Shown: positions 47,610 through 56,024 of the stretch, piece by piece | How positions within the stretch are numbered: the first letter of the stretch is position 1 | How the letters are laid out: every line of letters starts with the position of its first letter | Source of the DNA: Saccharomonospora glauca K62 | GTDB lineage: Bacteria; Actinomycetota; Actinomycetes; Mycobacteriales; Pseudonocardiaceae | Length of the DNA: 64,000 nt | Assembly: GCF_000243395.2 (NCBI RefSeq) | Contig: NZ_CM001484.1 | Span: 3,766,562-3,830,561, forward strand | Direction: 5' to 3' | Translations under genes and position numbers: made by a program | Notes under the pieces: model-generated | Databases searched by the model: none | Told to the model about the DNA's origin: nothing | The model's input: the letters and a program-made list of their open reading frames with translations, nothing else

Positions 47610-48524
47610 TCAGCGCGTCGCCGTGCGCTCCAACTCCCGGCAGCGTCGGCTCAACTCCTCGAACTGCGCGGTGAGCTGATTCGCCTCCCGTTCGTCGAGG
47701 TCGGAACGACCGGCCCGCTCCCCCAGCCGCGTGTAGCGGGCCGCGACGGACCGGTAGCGGCTTTCGAACTTCCGTCGCTGCGACGGGAGCATGCCGTCGT
47801 AGAGCCGGTCGAGGTCGATGATCTGTTGCGCGAGGTGCGCCGCCGCGGCGCTCAACCGTGACCGGGCGTCGCCGGTCGCCTCGCGTTGCGCGGCCCGACG
47901 CGCTGCGGCTCGGCCCGCCCGGCGCGCACCGACGTATGCCGCCGTCGTGCCGACCACCACGGCGAGAAGGGTCGCCCCGGCGATGACGTAACGGCCGATC
48001 GGGGCGTTGATCTCGCGCGAGCCGTCGGGCAGGACCCCACTGCCGACCAACAGGTCGTAGTTGACGACCACGACTTTCAACGCGTCCAGTGGCCGATCCA
48101 CGAACTGGTCGATCCCCCTGGCGATCATGTTCTCGGCGGCGAAGCTCTTGCCCAAGTTCTCGTCGTACGCGCCGGGGAAGTGACTGCAGGCCCAGTTTTC
48201 GTACTCGTCGTCGTGCTGGCTCAACACCAACATCAGCGTGTTCGCGGCGGCGTTCCAGTCGCCGTCGCACCGGGCGTCGAGGACGTCCTTGTCGGCTCCC
48301 GGTTCGAGCATGATCACGACGAGCTTGCGGTCGCCGATGATTCGCTCGGCCGCCTCCCGGTCCACGTCCACCTCGGGAGCGGCGTAGAAGGAGGAGGCGC
48401 GGACGTGGCTTTCGACCTCGTCGTCGAAGAGCCCACCCGTCCACGCCGACCAGCCCAGAACAACCAGGCACAGCAGCGCGATCAGCAGAATCGGCCGCTT
48501 CGCGACAAAAGTGCGTCGTGTCAT
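47610..48524 (-). CDS. Membrane protein of unknown function, 304 aa
   Basis: Not recognised. A 304-residue protein with an N-terminal membrane helix (about 11-28), an extracytoplasmic part (about 30-170) containing LVVIMLEPGADKDVLDARCDGDWNAA and YENWACSHFPGAYDENLGKSF with two Cys, a second membrane helix (about 175-195), and an Arg/Ala-rich, probably coiled-coil cytoplasmic tail. Its start overlaps the stop of the 453-residue gene (ATGA), and the two proteins share this plan, so they likely form one complex. Confidence 0.7.
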   Translation of the reverse strand: MTRRTFVAKRPILLIALLCLVVLGWSAWTGGLFDDEVESHVRASSFYAAPEVDVDREAAERIIGDRKLVVIMLEPGADKDVLDARCDGDWNAAANTLMLVLSQHDDEYENWACSHFPGAYDENLGKSFAAENMIARGIDQFVDRPLDALKVVVVNYDLLVGSGVLPDGSREINAPIGRYVIAGATLLAVVVGTTAAYVGARRAGRAAARRAAQREATGDARSRLSAAAAHLAQQIIDLDRLYDGMLPSQRRKFESRYRSVAARYTRLGERAGRSDLDEREANQLTAQFEELSRRCRELERTATR

Positions 48525-49882
48525 GCGATCCTGCTCCGCAAGTAGACGTCGGGGGCGTAGTCGGGGCGACCGAGCGCGGCGGCCACGGAGGCGAGGTCTC
48601 GCTCGACATCGTCCAGAAGGGACTGGATGTATGAGTCGGACAGCTTGGTGTTCTCGGCGGCCTTCCCGACCTCCCGCAAGGTGGTGATGGCCCGCACCAG
48701 GGCCGGGTCGGTGTCGCGGCCGGAGAGTCCGGAGACCTCGATCGACAACGCGGTGAGTCCGGCCAGCCTGGCCGAGGAACTCCTCGGGCGGACACCGCCA
48801 CCGAAGATGGGGCGCAGCGACATGGTGACGAACGCCGCCACGCACAGCAGGAACACCAACGGCAGGGCCAACAACGCCGTCGGCATCGGGTCGAACGGCT
48901 CCGGTGGCCTCGGCCTGCCGAACACGCCCGAGAACCTCAGGTCGCTCACGCGGTTCAGGTAGACGTTCAAGACGTTGTCCTGCGGGTAGTCGGTCCGGCT
49001 GAGCAGTTGGCCGAACTGCGCGTAGAAGCTCGTGGCGGCCACCTCGGCGAACTCGTCCCGGTGCGGGCCGTAGTACTCGATCCACGACCCGTACATCACG
49101 ACGATCGGGGTGTCGGGGAAGGCCTCGGTGAGTGCGGGGCCGTACTGCACGAGGGGCTCATCGCGTGGCTGCATCGGCAGCGCGACCACGAGGAGGTCCC
49201 GGTCGGGGAACGCGTCGCGGGCGGCGTCCTCCGGTACCCGGCTGAGGGTGGCTCCCTCCGCAACGTGGACCCCGGTGTCACGGAGGTCGTCGACCACCTC
49301 GGCCAGTTCGGACTCGGTGGGGTCGCGCCAGGCGAAGTCACTGTCGACGGTTTCTTCCGGCAATCCGCGCTGCTTCCGTATGAGGAAGGTCAACAGACCG
49401 GTCACGTCGCCGCGCGCGAACTGGTCGCGCCAAGTCTCCAGGCCCTCGCCGACGACCTCGTAGATTTCGCCGATCACCTGTGTGCCGTACACGGTGATGT
49501 CGGCGTTCTCCACCTCGTGGACCCGGTCGCGCTCGGCGGCGTCCAAGCCGGGCGGAACCACGAGGATGCGGTACCCGGCGTCGCCGATCGCGTCCCGCAC
49601 CTTCTCCTCGTCCCAGACGGCGATCGAACCCGGCAGCCGCACCACGGGCTGTTCGTCGACAAGAGCGGTCATCTCGTCGACCGACGGGACGCCGTAGTCG
49701 CTGAGTTCCCCGGCACTGCCCTCGACGGGCTTCGTCGACGACCGCCTGGCGTAGCTGGCGTCGGGAGGGCCCGGCTGTGCCCCGACGAACACGACGAGCG
49801 CGACGGCGGCGAGGACGAGCACGCCCCAGCGCCTCCACCCTCGTCGTGCCTTCGCGTTGTCACTCCGCGCGCGGTCAGCCAT
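48521..49882 (-). CDS. Membrane protein of unknown function, 453 aa
   Basis: Not recognised. One membrane helix near the N-terminus (about 16-36), a large extracytoplasmic region (about 40-320) with LPGSIAVWDEEKVRDAIGDAG, ADITVYGTQVIGEIYEVVGEG and LLVVALPMQPRDEPLVQYG, a second helix (about 325-350), and a cytoplasmic tail with a helical end. It overlaps the upstream 103-residue gene by 8 bp (ATGGCTGA) and the downstream gene by 4 bp. Three overlapping membrane genes suggest a single envelope complex. Confidence 0.7.
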   Translation of the reverse strand: MADRARSDNAKARRGWRRWGVLVLAAVALVVFVGAQPGPPDASYARRSSTKPVEGSAGELSDYGVPSVDEMTALVDEQPVVRLPGSIAVWDEEKVRDAIGDAGYRILVVPPGLDAAERDRVHEVENADITVYGTQVIGEIYEVVGEGLETWRDQFARGDVTGLLTFLIRKQRGLPEETVDSDFAWRDPTESELAEVVDDLRDTGVHVAEGATLSRVPEDAARDAFPDRDLLVVALPMQPRDEPLVQYGPALTEAFPDTPIVVMYGSWIEYYGPHRDEFAEVAATSFYAQFGQLLSRTDYPQDNVLNVYLNRVSDLRFSGVFGRPRPPEPFDPMPTALLALPLVFLLCVAAFVTMSLRPIFGGGVRPRSSSARLAGLTALSIEVSGLSGRDTDPALVRAITTLREVGKAAENTKLSDSYIQSLLDDVERDLASVAAALGRPDYAPDVYLRSRIA

Positions 49883-50186
49883 CGGCGGCCTCCCGCCACA
49901 GTCGGTCGGCCTCCGTGGCGCACTCCGTCGCCGCGCGGGCGGCAGCGCTGCCACCGCCCTCGGCCGCCAGGTGCCGGGCTTTCGCGAGCAACCGTTCGGC
50001 CTCCGGCACGTCGGCGGTGGTGGCGTCCCGACTCACCTCGGCTCGCGCGATGGCGGTCCGCGCTCTCGACCACTCCACCGCCGCGGCCCGCCGTCGCGCT
50101 CGGCGGCGGGGTACGTAGGCGGCGGCGAAACCCGCGCAGAGCAGAACGGCCCCGCCCAGGAACCAGACCAACGACGTCCAGGACAT
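49875..50186 (-). CDS. Small membrane protein, 103 aa
   Basis: A 103-residue protein with one N-terminal membrane helix (MSWTSLVWFLGGAVLLCAGF) and an Arg/Ala/Glu-rich cytoplasmic part likely to be coiled coil (SRARTAIARAEVS and PEAERLLAKARHLAAEGG). It is the first gene of the three-gene overlapping unit. The tail resembles the tail of the 304-residue member in composition, so the proteins may contact each other there. Confidence 0.65.
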   Translation of the reverse strand: MSWTSLVWFLGGAVLLCAGFAAAYVPRRRARRRAAAVEWSRARTAIARAEVSRDATTADVPEAERLLAKARHLAAEGGGSAAARAATECATEADRLWREAADG

Positions 50187-50357
50187 GCACCGCCCGCTTT
50201 CTCTCGTGACACAACGGAGGTCGTGGTCCGAGGGAGCCACGAGCGCCACCAGTATCGACCGACGGCCGACTCCAGCGGGAAGGAACGCCGAAAAGTGCTG
50301 TGGCTCACAGCCGAATCGAAAAACCCGACCGGGACGGTCCGGGTCACCGAGCCCGGA

Positions 50358-50939
50358 TCAGCGCTTGTCGTAGGTGAGTACGGCGACGCCGCTGCGGTAG
50401 TGCTTCACGTCGGTGAGGTCGTAGCGCTCGGGGCGGAAACTCGCGCCGTGGAAGAGGGGAATGCCGTCCCCCGCGACGATCGGCTGCAATTTGACGATCA
50501 GGCGATCGATCTCCTCCCTCAGCGTGGCCGCCAACCGCCCGCCTCCACACAGCCAGATGTCCATACCCTCCTGCCGCTTGAGCTCTCGCACCGTGGCGAC
50601 CGGATCGGTGCGCACGAGTTCCACCGTCGGGTCCGGGCTCTCGGTCATCGTCGTGGAGAACACGAGGTGGCGTAGGTGCCGGTAGGCGTTGGTGATGCCG
50701 TGCCGCAGTCCGATCTCGTAGGACCCGCGGCCCTCCAGCACGGTGTCGAAGTGCTTGTTGAGCACGTTCTCCATCCCGAGCATCGGCCTCGCGTGCGAGG
50801 GATACATGTCGGGGAATTCCTCCCGCAAGGGTTCCGCGTGGTCGCCTTCCAGTACGAACCAGGGCGACGGGTCGTTGTTGCCCGGATCGGCGATGAAACC
50901 ATCGATCGTCTGGGCCACAAGATAGGTCAGCCTTCTCAT
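50358..50939 (-). CDS. RibD_C/dihydrofolate-reductase-like protein
   Basis: A 193-residue reductase of the RibD C-terminal (DHFR-like) superfamily: MRRLTYLVAQTIDGFIADPGN at the start, GRGSYEIG, VFSTTM, and the NADPH loop DIWLCGGGRLAATL. Many such proteins are regulated by a neighbouring TetR and have no known substrate. It is divergent from a TetR gene with a palindrome-rich 102-bp gap, so it is probably the repressor's target. GTG at 50945 is an alternative start. Confidence 0.85.
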   Translation of the reverse strand: MRRLTYLVAQTIDGFIADPGNNDPSPWFVLEGDHAEPLREEFPDMYPSHARPMLGMENVLNKHFDTVLEGRGSYEIGLRHGITNAYRHLRHLVFSTTMTESPDPTVELVRTDPVATVRELKRQEGMDIWLCGGGRLAATLREEIDRLIVKLQPIVAGDGIPLFHGASFRPERYDLTDVKHYRSGVAVLTYDKR

Positions 50940-50971
50940 GAGCACGCTCCCCGCCGTCAACCACGACACTT

Positions 50972-50994
50972 GAAGTACTTCGAATGTAGTACTT
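50972..50994. promoter_or_regulatory. Probable TetR operator, overlapping palindromes
   Basis: In the divergent gap GAAGTACTTC (50972-50981) is a perfect 10-bp palindrome, and AAGTAC/GTACTT (50973-50994) form a further inverted repeat with a 10-bp centre. A second AGTACT lies within it. The position between two divergent starts fits an operator for the adjacent TetR. Confidence 0.6.
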
Positions 50995-51041
50995 TGTATG
51001 TAGTGGTTGTCAAGCGGTTCTCGACACCGGAGGTCTTCCCG

Positions 51042-51605
51042 ATGGTCACCAACCCACAACGCCGCCTCACGCTCGTCGACGCGGCGATCGAGGTACTCGC
51101 CAGGGACGGCGCGCGCGGCCTGACGTTTCGCGCCGTCGACGCCGAGGCGGGCGTGCCGAAGGGCACCGCGTCCAACTACTTCGCCAACCGCGACGATTTG
51201 CTCAACCAGGCGGCCGAACGCATCCACCTGCGGGTCTCCGTGGGAGATGCCGACGACACCGAGACCGACCCGCGGACGCGGCTCACCCACTTCATGCGCC
51301 TGTTGCTGCACCGCATCTCCGACGACCGCACGGGGTGGCTCGCGCTCCTGGAGCTGAGGCTGGAAGCCACCCGGCGACCGGAACTGCGCGCGAAGCTGAC
51401 GAAGACCCTGCGCGAGAATCTCGACGCCAACGTCGAGGGGCGCAGGCAAGGCGGACTGCCGGGCGACGATCTCACGACGGTGTTGCTGTACTACGCGATG
51501 ACGGGGCTGCTGCTGGAACGTCTCACGCTGCCCGACGTTCTCGCCGGCGTGGACCTCGACGAGTTGGTGGCCGACTTCGTGCGCCGTTGCCTGCCCCACG
51601 AATGA
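51042..51605 (+). CDS. TetR family transcriptional regulator
   Basis: A 187-residue repressor with the N-terminal HTH in DAAIEVLARDGARGLTFRAVDAEAGVPKGTASNYFANRDDLLNQ style. The core is RAVDAEAGVPKGTASNYF; the C-terminal ligand domain is helical. ATG at 51042 has GGAGG 8 nt upstream. It is divergent from the RibD/DHFR-like gene and probably represses both through the palindromes at 50972-50994. Ligand unknown. Confidence 0.9.
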   Translation: MVTNPQRRLTLVDAAIEVLARDGARGLTFRAVDAEAGVPKGTASNYFANRDDLLNQAAERIHLRVSVGDADDTETDPRTRLTHFMRLLLHRISDDRTGWLALLELRLEATRRPELRAKLTKTLRENLDANVEGRRQGGLPGDDLTTVLLYYAMTGLLLERLTLPDVLAGVDLDELVADFVRRCLPHE

Positions 51606-51654
51606 AACGGCCGCCCACGGAAGCACCCGTGGGCGGCCCGGAATCCCGAAAGTC

Positions 51655-52605
51655 CTAAGCGGACTCGATCAACTTGTACCACGGCGAGGTGGCGGACAGC
51701 GTGTCGAGGACGTCCCGTCCCACCAACGCGGTGAGACCCTCACGAGCCGTGCGCACCGCGTCCCGCGCCCCGACGAGATCACCGAGCAGCTGCTGGATCT
51801 GCCACGGCGTGCCGACCGGGATCGGCAGCGGCGGACCGTGCGGCACCCGCTGCGGCTGCCGATACAGCACCCGGCCCTTGCCGAGGTCGGCGGCGGGGTT
51901 CAACACGTAACCGTGATCGCCCGAGGCGTAACCGACGAGACCGTTGGCGAACGCCGCCAGGTTGGTGATCATGTTGGTGGAGTTGCAGATGCCGTCGTTC
52001 TCGTTGCAGATGTCGGCCACGGAGAGGTCACCGAAATCGTGCGGCCCCTGCATGGTGACGTCGGGCAGGATCGTCGGCAGGTTCGTCTCGATGCCACCCG
52101 CGACTCCGCCCGCACCGCCGTCCCCGAACGGCCTACGCGGATTGCCGTACAGCACCCCGTTGATCAGCCCGTGCGGGATGTCGTTGCTACGCGCCAGCTG
52201 CTCCAGCACGTTGCCCGCCACGAGAGCACCTTCGGAATACCCGGCGAGCACCAACCGCGTTCCGGAACAGCGGGCGTGGAAGTCGTGCACTGCCGCGCTG
52301 AGCTTGCCCATGCCGTCGGCCACGGCCGCGTCCAACGGGTACGGGTCGACACCGGGGAACACGCCGTCGTGGTAGGGCACCTCGACGATCTCCCACCCCG
52401 CGGGCGGATTGGCGTTGAACGCCGTGTTCTTCCAGTTCGTGAGTTCCTCGCCGTGTCCGTAGCCGTCGACCTCGAACACCGCCGTCTCGGGGCAGGCGTC
52501 GGTGGTGACGGGTTCGGCCGCCGCCTGGGCGACGGGCATCCCGGCGAGAGTCGTGGCGGCGACCGTCACGAGCAGCGCCGACCGTCCTTTGCTGAGTTTT
52601 GCCAT
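51655..52605 (-). CDS. Secreted PE-PPE/cutinase-like serine esterase
   Basis: A 316-residue exported alpha/beta hydrolase. A signal peptide (about 1-30, ending PVAQAAAEP) is followed by a mature region with EVDGYGHGEE, the nucleophile motif LAGYSEGA (GxSxG), VLYGNPRRPFGD and a late SGDHGYV that could give the catalytic His. The pattern matches the PE-PPE C-terminal domain of mycobacterial esterases. It lies 18 bp after a secreted peptidase gene and probably shares its transcript. Lipid or ester substrate unknown. Confidence 0.85.
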   Translation of the reverse strand: MAKLSKGRSALLVTVAATTLAGMPVAQAAAEPVTTDACPETAVFEVDGYGHGEELTNWKNTAFNANPPAGWEIVEVPYHDGVFPGVDPYPLDAAVADGMGKLSAAVHDFHARCSGTRLVLAGYSEGALVAGNVLEQLARSNDIPHGLINGVLYGNPRRPFGDGGAGGVAGGIETNLPTILPDVTMQGPHDFGDLSVADICNENDGICNSTNMITNLAAFANGLVGYASGDHGYVLNPAADLGKGRVLYRQPQRVPHGPPLPIPVGTPWQIQQLLGDLVGARDAVRTAREGLTALVGRDVLDTLSATSPWYKLIESA

Positions 52606-52623
52606 TCGTGTCCCTCCGCGCCG

Positions 52624-53268
52624 TCAGGCGCTGTATCCCTTCGGGGGAATGAGCGAGGCCAGGTGATCGAAGGTCAGCCAGTAGAACTGGTAGCCGCCGA
52701 ACGACGCGGGGTCCGCGATCAGCACGGTGCGGTCGATGTCGTTGTAACCGATCACCGTGAAGTAGTGGTAGATCGTCTGGTCCGGCGGATAACCGGGCGG
52801 CTGGTTACCGGGAGGCGCGACGATGTTCGCCACGATCGGGTAGTTGTTGTTGATGTTGAGCACGATGTCGCGCCACAACAGGTCCTTCTGGGCCTGGGTG
52901 GGCGGATCGTTCGGCATCTCCTTGGTCTCGTACCAGCCCACGTAGCTGTTCAGCACTCGCGTGACCTGGCCGATCCAGTCGGTACCGCCGGTGTGCGTGC
53001 CGAGTTCGGCCGCGAGGTCGGCCTGGCTGCGGTAGATGCCGCGGGCCGACAACGCGATGCGCACGGCCGCCGGTCCACACCAGTAGCCGGTCTCCTGGAC
53101 CTGGTAGTCGACGTTGAGGACGACCTCACCCGCTGCCCGTTCCTGCTCGTGAACGACCGGGGTGACGGAGTTCCCCGTGGCGGCCGCGGCGGTGGCCGGT
53201 CCCAACAACGGCGCGGCGAGCATGACCGTGAGCGCGGCGGCGGAGGCCACCAGTTTTCGCTGACGCAT
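52624..53268 (-). CDS. Secreted C39-like cysteine peptidase
   Basis: A 214-residue exported protein. After a signal peptide (about 1-30) the mature domain has the catalytic Cys in GYWCGPAAVRIAL and a His in TIYHYFTVIGYNDID, followed by VLIADPAS, the arrangement of Peptidase_C39_2. Gln in YQVQETGYWCGP could complete the oxyanion hole. These stand-alone secreted versions are common in actinobacteria and not tied to bacteriocin export. It is divergent from a TrmB/LuxR-like regulator. Confidence 0.87.
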   Translation of the reverse strand: MRQRKLVASAAALTVMLAAPLLGPATAAAATGNSVTPVVHEQERAAGEVVLNVDYQVQETGYWCGPAAVRIALSARGIYRSQADLAAELGTHTGGTDWIGQVTRVLNSYVGWYETKEMPNDPPTQAQKDLLWRDIVLNINNNYPIVANIVAPPGNQPPGYPPDQTIYHYFTVIGYNDIDRTVLIADPASFGGYQFYWLTFDHLASLIPPKGYSA

Positions 53269-53339
53269 TCCTACTCCCCTGACTCGAAAGCGGGACTAGA
53301 TATTGCCAAGGGGCTGAAGGAAACTGCCAGCTTTCGGAC

Positions 53340-53371
53340 TGGCGCACCTGGGACATCGCACAGGTGCGCCA
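53340..53371. promoter_or_regulatory. Hairpin/operator-like inverted repeat in divergent gap
   Basis: TGGCGCACCTG (53340-53350) and CAGGTGCGCCA (53361-53371) form a perfect 11-bp inverted repeat with a 10-bp loop. A weaker GGAAGT/ACTTCC pair follows at 53378-53399. They lie between the divergent peptidase and regulator genes and could be an operator or an untranslated hairpin. Confidence 0.45.
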
Positions 53372-53411
53372 ACGCGGGGAAGTGTCCGGAAAAACTTCCG
53401 ACCTTCGTCTG

Positions 53412-53440
53412 TTGACCCGACGATTCGCGCACCATAACCT
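53412..53440 (+). promoter_or_regulatory. Possible promoter of the TrmB/LuxR-like regulator
   Basis: TTGACC (53412-53417) and TAACCT (53435-53440) are separated by 17 bp and lie about 40 bp before the GTG at 53479. Spacing and -35 match a housekeeping-type promoter. Confidence 0.45.
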
Positions 53441-53478
53441 TTCCGCGCCCGCAGTGTGCCGGAAACCGAAAGGGGACC

Positions 53479-54444
53479 GTGCTCGACGTCCTCGAACCAG
53501 ACAGCGAGCAGGGCCGGGTCTACCGAGCCCTGACCATGCGGGGTCGGTCGGACCACAAGGCGATCGCCCACCACACCGGCCTGCCCGAACGGACCGTCGA
53601 CGACGTACTACACGCCCTGGCCGGACTGGACCTGGTGCGCCCGGTCGGTGGTGATCCGATGGAGTGGGAGGCGGCCCCACCGGACCGCGTCATGTCTCTG
53701 GCCCTGAAGGAAGAGGAAAACCGCAGGGCACGACTGTGGCAGGTGGGGGCGGAACTCGACCGGCTCTACCACCACGCCCGCGCTGCGAGCCTGCCCTTTC
53801 GCTACGTGGAGCCAATCGAGCACCCGGCGACCCTCATCAGGCTCACCACCCGGTTGCAGGAGCGGGCGCGCGAGCAGGTGCGCTGGCTGGACCGCCCGCC
53901 GTACTACAGCAAACCGCACCATTTCCGGGCGCAGGAGGAGACCCAGAAGCGCAGAATGGCGACCGGAATTCGCTATCGCACCCTCTACAGCCAGGCCGTC
54001 TACGCCGATCAGGAATTGTTCTCCACGATGACGCGAATGGCCGCGCTCGGAGAGCGTGTGCGCGTCCTGGCGGACCTTCCGGTGAAACTCACGATCGGCG
54101 ATGCCGATTTGGCGCTGCTGGTGCCCGAACCCGACCGCACGGGATTGGAGGGCGCGCTTGTGGTCCGGCCTTCGGGATTACTGCAGGCCCTCATCGGGGT
54201 GTTCGAGACACTGTGGACGTTGGGGATCCCGGTGACCGACATCGGCGGCGAGCAGGGCCTGCCCGAACGGGATCGCGCTATCCTCACGCTCATGGCCGCG
54301 GGCGCCACGGACGAGGCCATCGCCCGCCGGCTGGACATGTCCCGACGCACGGTGGTGCGCCGGATCGCCTCGCTGCTCGACAAGCTGGGCGCCACGACCC
54401 GCTTCCAGGCCGGTGTGCAGGCGGCCAAGCGCGGGTTGCTCTAG
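53479..54444 (+). CDS. TrmB/LuxR-like transcriptional regulator
   Basis: A 321-residue one-component regulator with two DNA-binding ends. The N-terminus (about 10-60, VYRALTMRGRSDHKAIAHHTGLPERTVDDVLHAL) resembles a TrmB winged helix. The C-terminus (about 255-318, LTLMAAGATDEAIARRLDMSRRTVVRRIASLLDKLG) is a LuxR-type HTH. The middle region (VEPIEHPATLIRLTTRL) is of the type seen in actinobacterial helix-turn-helix regulators without receiver domain. GTG at 53479 follows AGGGGA. It stands between a secreted peptidase pair and a sugar kinase operon. Confidence 0.85.
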   Translation: MLDVLEPDSEQGRVYRALTMRGRSDHKAIAHHTGLPERTVDDVLHALAGLDLVRPVGGDPMEWEAAPPDRVMSLALKEEENRRARLWQVGAELDRLYHHARAASLPFRYVEPIEHPATLIRLTTRLQERAREQVRWLDRPPYYSKPHHFRAQEETQKRRMATGIRYRTLYSQAVYADQELFSTMTRMAALGERVRVLADLPVKLTIGDADLALLVPEPDRTGLEGALVVRPSGLLQALIGVFETLWTLGIPVTDIGGEQGLPERDRAILTLMAAGATDEAIARRLDMSRRTVVRRIASLLDKLGATTRFQAGVQAAKRGLL

Positions 54445-54504
54445 CGTCTCGCCACCTTGAAAAGCCCCGAAAGCCACGGGAGGACCACCCCGAGGAGCTT
54501 GTGT

Positions 54505-54520
54505 CAGAAATCGATTTCTG
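54505..54520. promoter_or_regulatory. Perfect 16-bp palindrome before the sugar kinase
   Basis: CAGAAATCGATTTCTG equals its own reverse complement and lies 13 bp before the ATG at 54534, 60 bp after the regulator stop. It is a strong candidate operator for the kinase-isomerase operon. If translation began at GTG 54501 the palindrome would be inside the coding region. Confidence 0.6.
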
Positions 54521-54533
54521 CCAGGCTGCGGCC

Positions 54534-56024
54534 ATGCGACGGCGCGGATACCTCGGAGTCGACATCGGCACCTCCAGCAGCAAGGGCGTGCTGGTGGAGC
54601 CCGGAGGACGCATCCTTCGCACGGCCGTGCGGGAGCACACCGTCGACCGCCCCGCTCCGGGCCACGTGGAGATGGACGCCGAGATCTGGTGGCGTGAGTT
54701 CACCGAACTCGCCGGAGAACTCACCGCGCCCGGCGACGTCGACGTGGTGGCCGTGGGCGTCAGCGGCATGGGCCCGTGCGTGCTGGTAACCGATGGCGAG
54801 GGCACGCCGCTGCGTCCGGCGATCCTGTACGGCATCGACACGCGCGCGGGAGCCCAGATCGCGGCGCTGAACGCCGAGCTCGGCGCCGAGGAGATCTTCG
54901 CCCGCTGCGGCTCGACGTTGTCCAGCCAGGCGGTCGGCCCGAAACTACGCTGGATCGCCGAGACCGAGCCCGACGTCCACGCGCGGGCCCGCCGGTTGTT
55001 CATGCCGAGTTCCTGGCTCGTCTACCGGCTCACCGGCGAGTACGTGCTCGACTATCACTCCGCCAGCCAGTGCACGCCGCTGTTCGACACGATCGACGGC
55101 GTCTGGTACGAACCGTGGGCGCGACACGTCAGTCCGGAATTGGAGCTGCCGCCGTTGCGCTGGCCCGGCGAGGCCGCGGGCGTGACGACGCGCGAGGTGG
55201 CGGGCATTCCGGCCGGAGTCCCCGTCATCACGGGCACCATCGACGCGTGGTCGGAGGCCGTGAGCGTCGACGCCCAGAATCCCGGTGACCTCATGGTCAT
55301 GTACGGCACCACGATGTTTCTCATCAACACCGTGCGGGAGCGGCTGACGACCCCGGCCATGTGGGCAACGATGGGCGCGGTGCCGGGCACCCGCAATCTC
55401 GCCGGTGGCATGGCGACGTCCGGCGCGATCACGGCGTGGCTGCGCGATCTCACCGGCGGCCCCGACTACCCGACGATGCTGGCCGAGGCCCGAGACTCCG
55501 GCCCCGGCGCGAACGGCCTGCTGGTGCTTCCCTACTTCGCCGGGGAACGCACGCCGATCTTCGATCCGGACGCCCGCGGCGTCGTCGCCGGGCTGACCCT
55601 GAGCCACACCCGCGGCGACCTCTATCGCGCGGTGCTGGAGGCCACGGCGTTCGGGGTGCGTCACAACATCGAGGCGTTACGCGAGGTCGGTTCGGAGATC
55701 TCGCGCGTCGTCGCCGTCGGTGGCGGAACCCGGGGTGAGCTGTGGACGCAGATCGTCACCGACGTCACCGGAATGGCACAGGTCGTGCCGAGCGTGACCA
55801 TCGGAGCGAGCTACGGCGCGGCGTTCCTCGCCGCCGGACTCGTCGACGACGTACGCATGGCCGACTGGAACCCGCCCGCCCGCGTGTGCGAGCCGAATCC
55901 CGAGGTACGCGCCACCTACGACGCGCTCTACGAGCAGTACCGGGCCCTGTACCCGGCGAGCCGGGACGTGCAACACGCCCTGGCCGCACAACAGCGAATC
56001 CTGTCGCGCGGAGGTAAGTCATGA
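54534..56024 (+). CDS. FGGY family carbohydrate kinase
   Basis: A 496-residue kinase of the xylulokinase/gluconokinase class that phosphorylates a sugar or polyol with ATP. It has the N-terminal phosphate loop GVDIGTSSSKGVLVE, VGVSGMGPCVLV, GIDTRAGAQ, the Asp in TGTIDAWSEAV and the C-terminal ATP site VVAVGGGTRGELWTQI. Start choice: ATG 54534 gives the usual N-terminus; GTG 54501, with GAGGAG 3 nt upstream, would add 11 residues. Its stop overlaps the isomerase start (ATGA), so the two enzymes work in sequence. Substrate not determinable. Confidence 0.9.
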   Translation: MRRRGYLGVDIGTSSSKGVLVEPGGRILRTAVREHTVDRPAPGHVEMDAEIWWREFTELAGELTAPGDVDVVAVGVSGMGPCVLVTDGEGTPLRPAILYGIDTRAGAQIAALNAELGAEEIFARCGSTLSSQAVGPKLRWIAETEPDVHARARRLFMPSSWLVYRLTGEYVLDYHSASQCTPLFDTIDGVWYEPWARHVSPELELPPLRWPGEAAGVTTREVAGIPAGVPVITGTIDAWSEAVSVDAQNPGDLMVMYGTTMFLINTVRERLTTPAMWATMGAVPGTRNLAGGMATSGAITAWLRDLTGGPDYPTMLAEARDSGPGANGLLVLPYFAGERTPIFDPDARGVVAGLTLSHTRGDLYRAVLEATAFGVRHNIEALREVGSEISRVVAVGGGTRGELWTQIVTDVTGMAQVVPSVTIGASYGAAFLAAGLVDDVRMADWNPPARVCEPNPEVRATYDALYEQYRALYPASRDVQHALAAQQRILSRGGKS

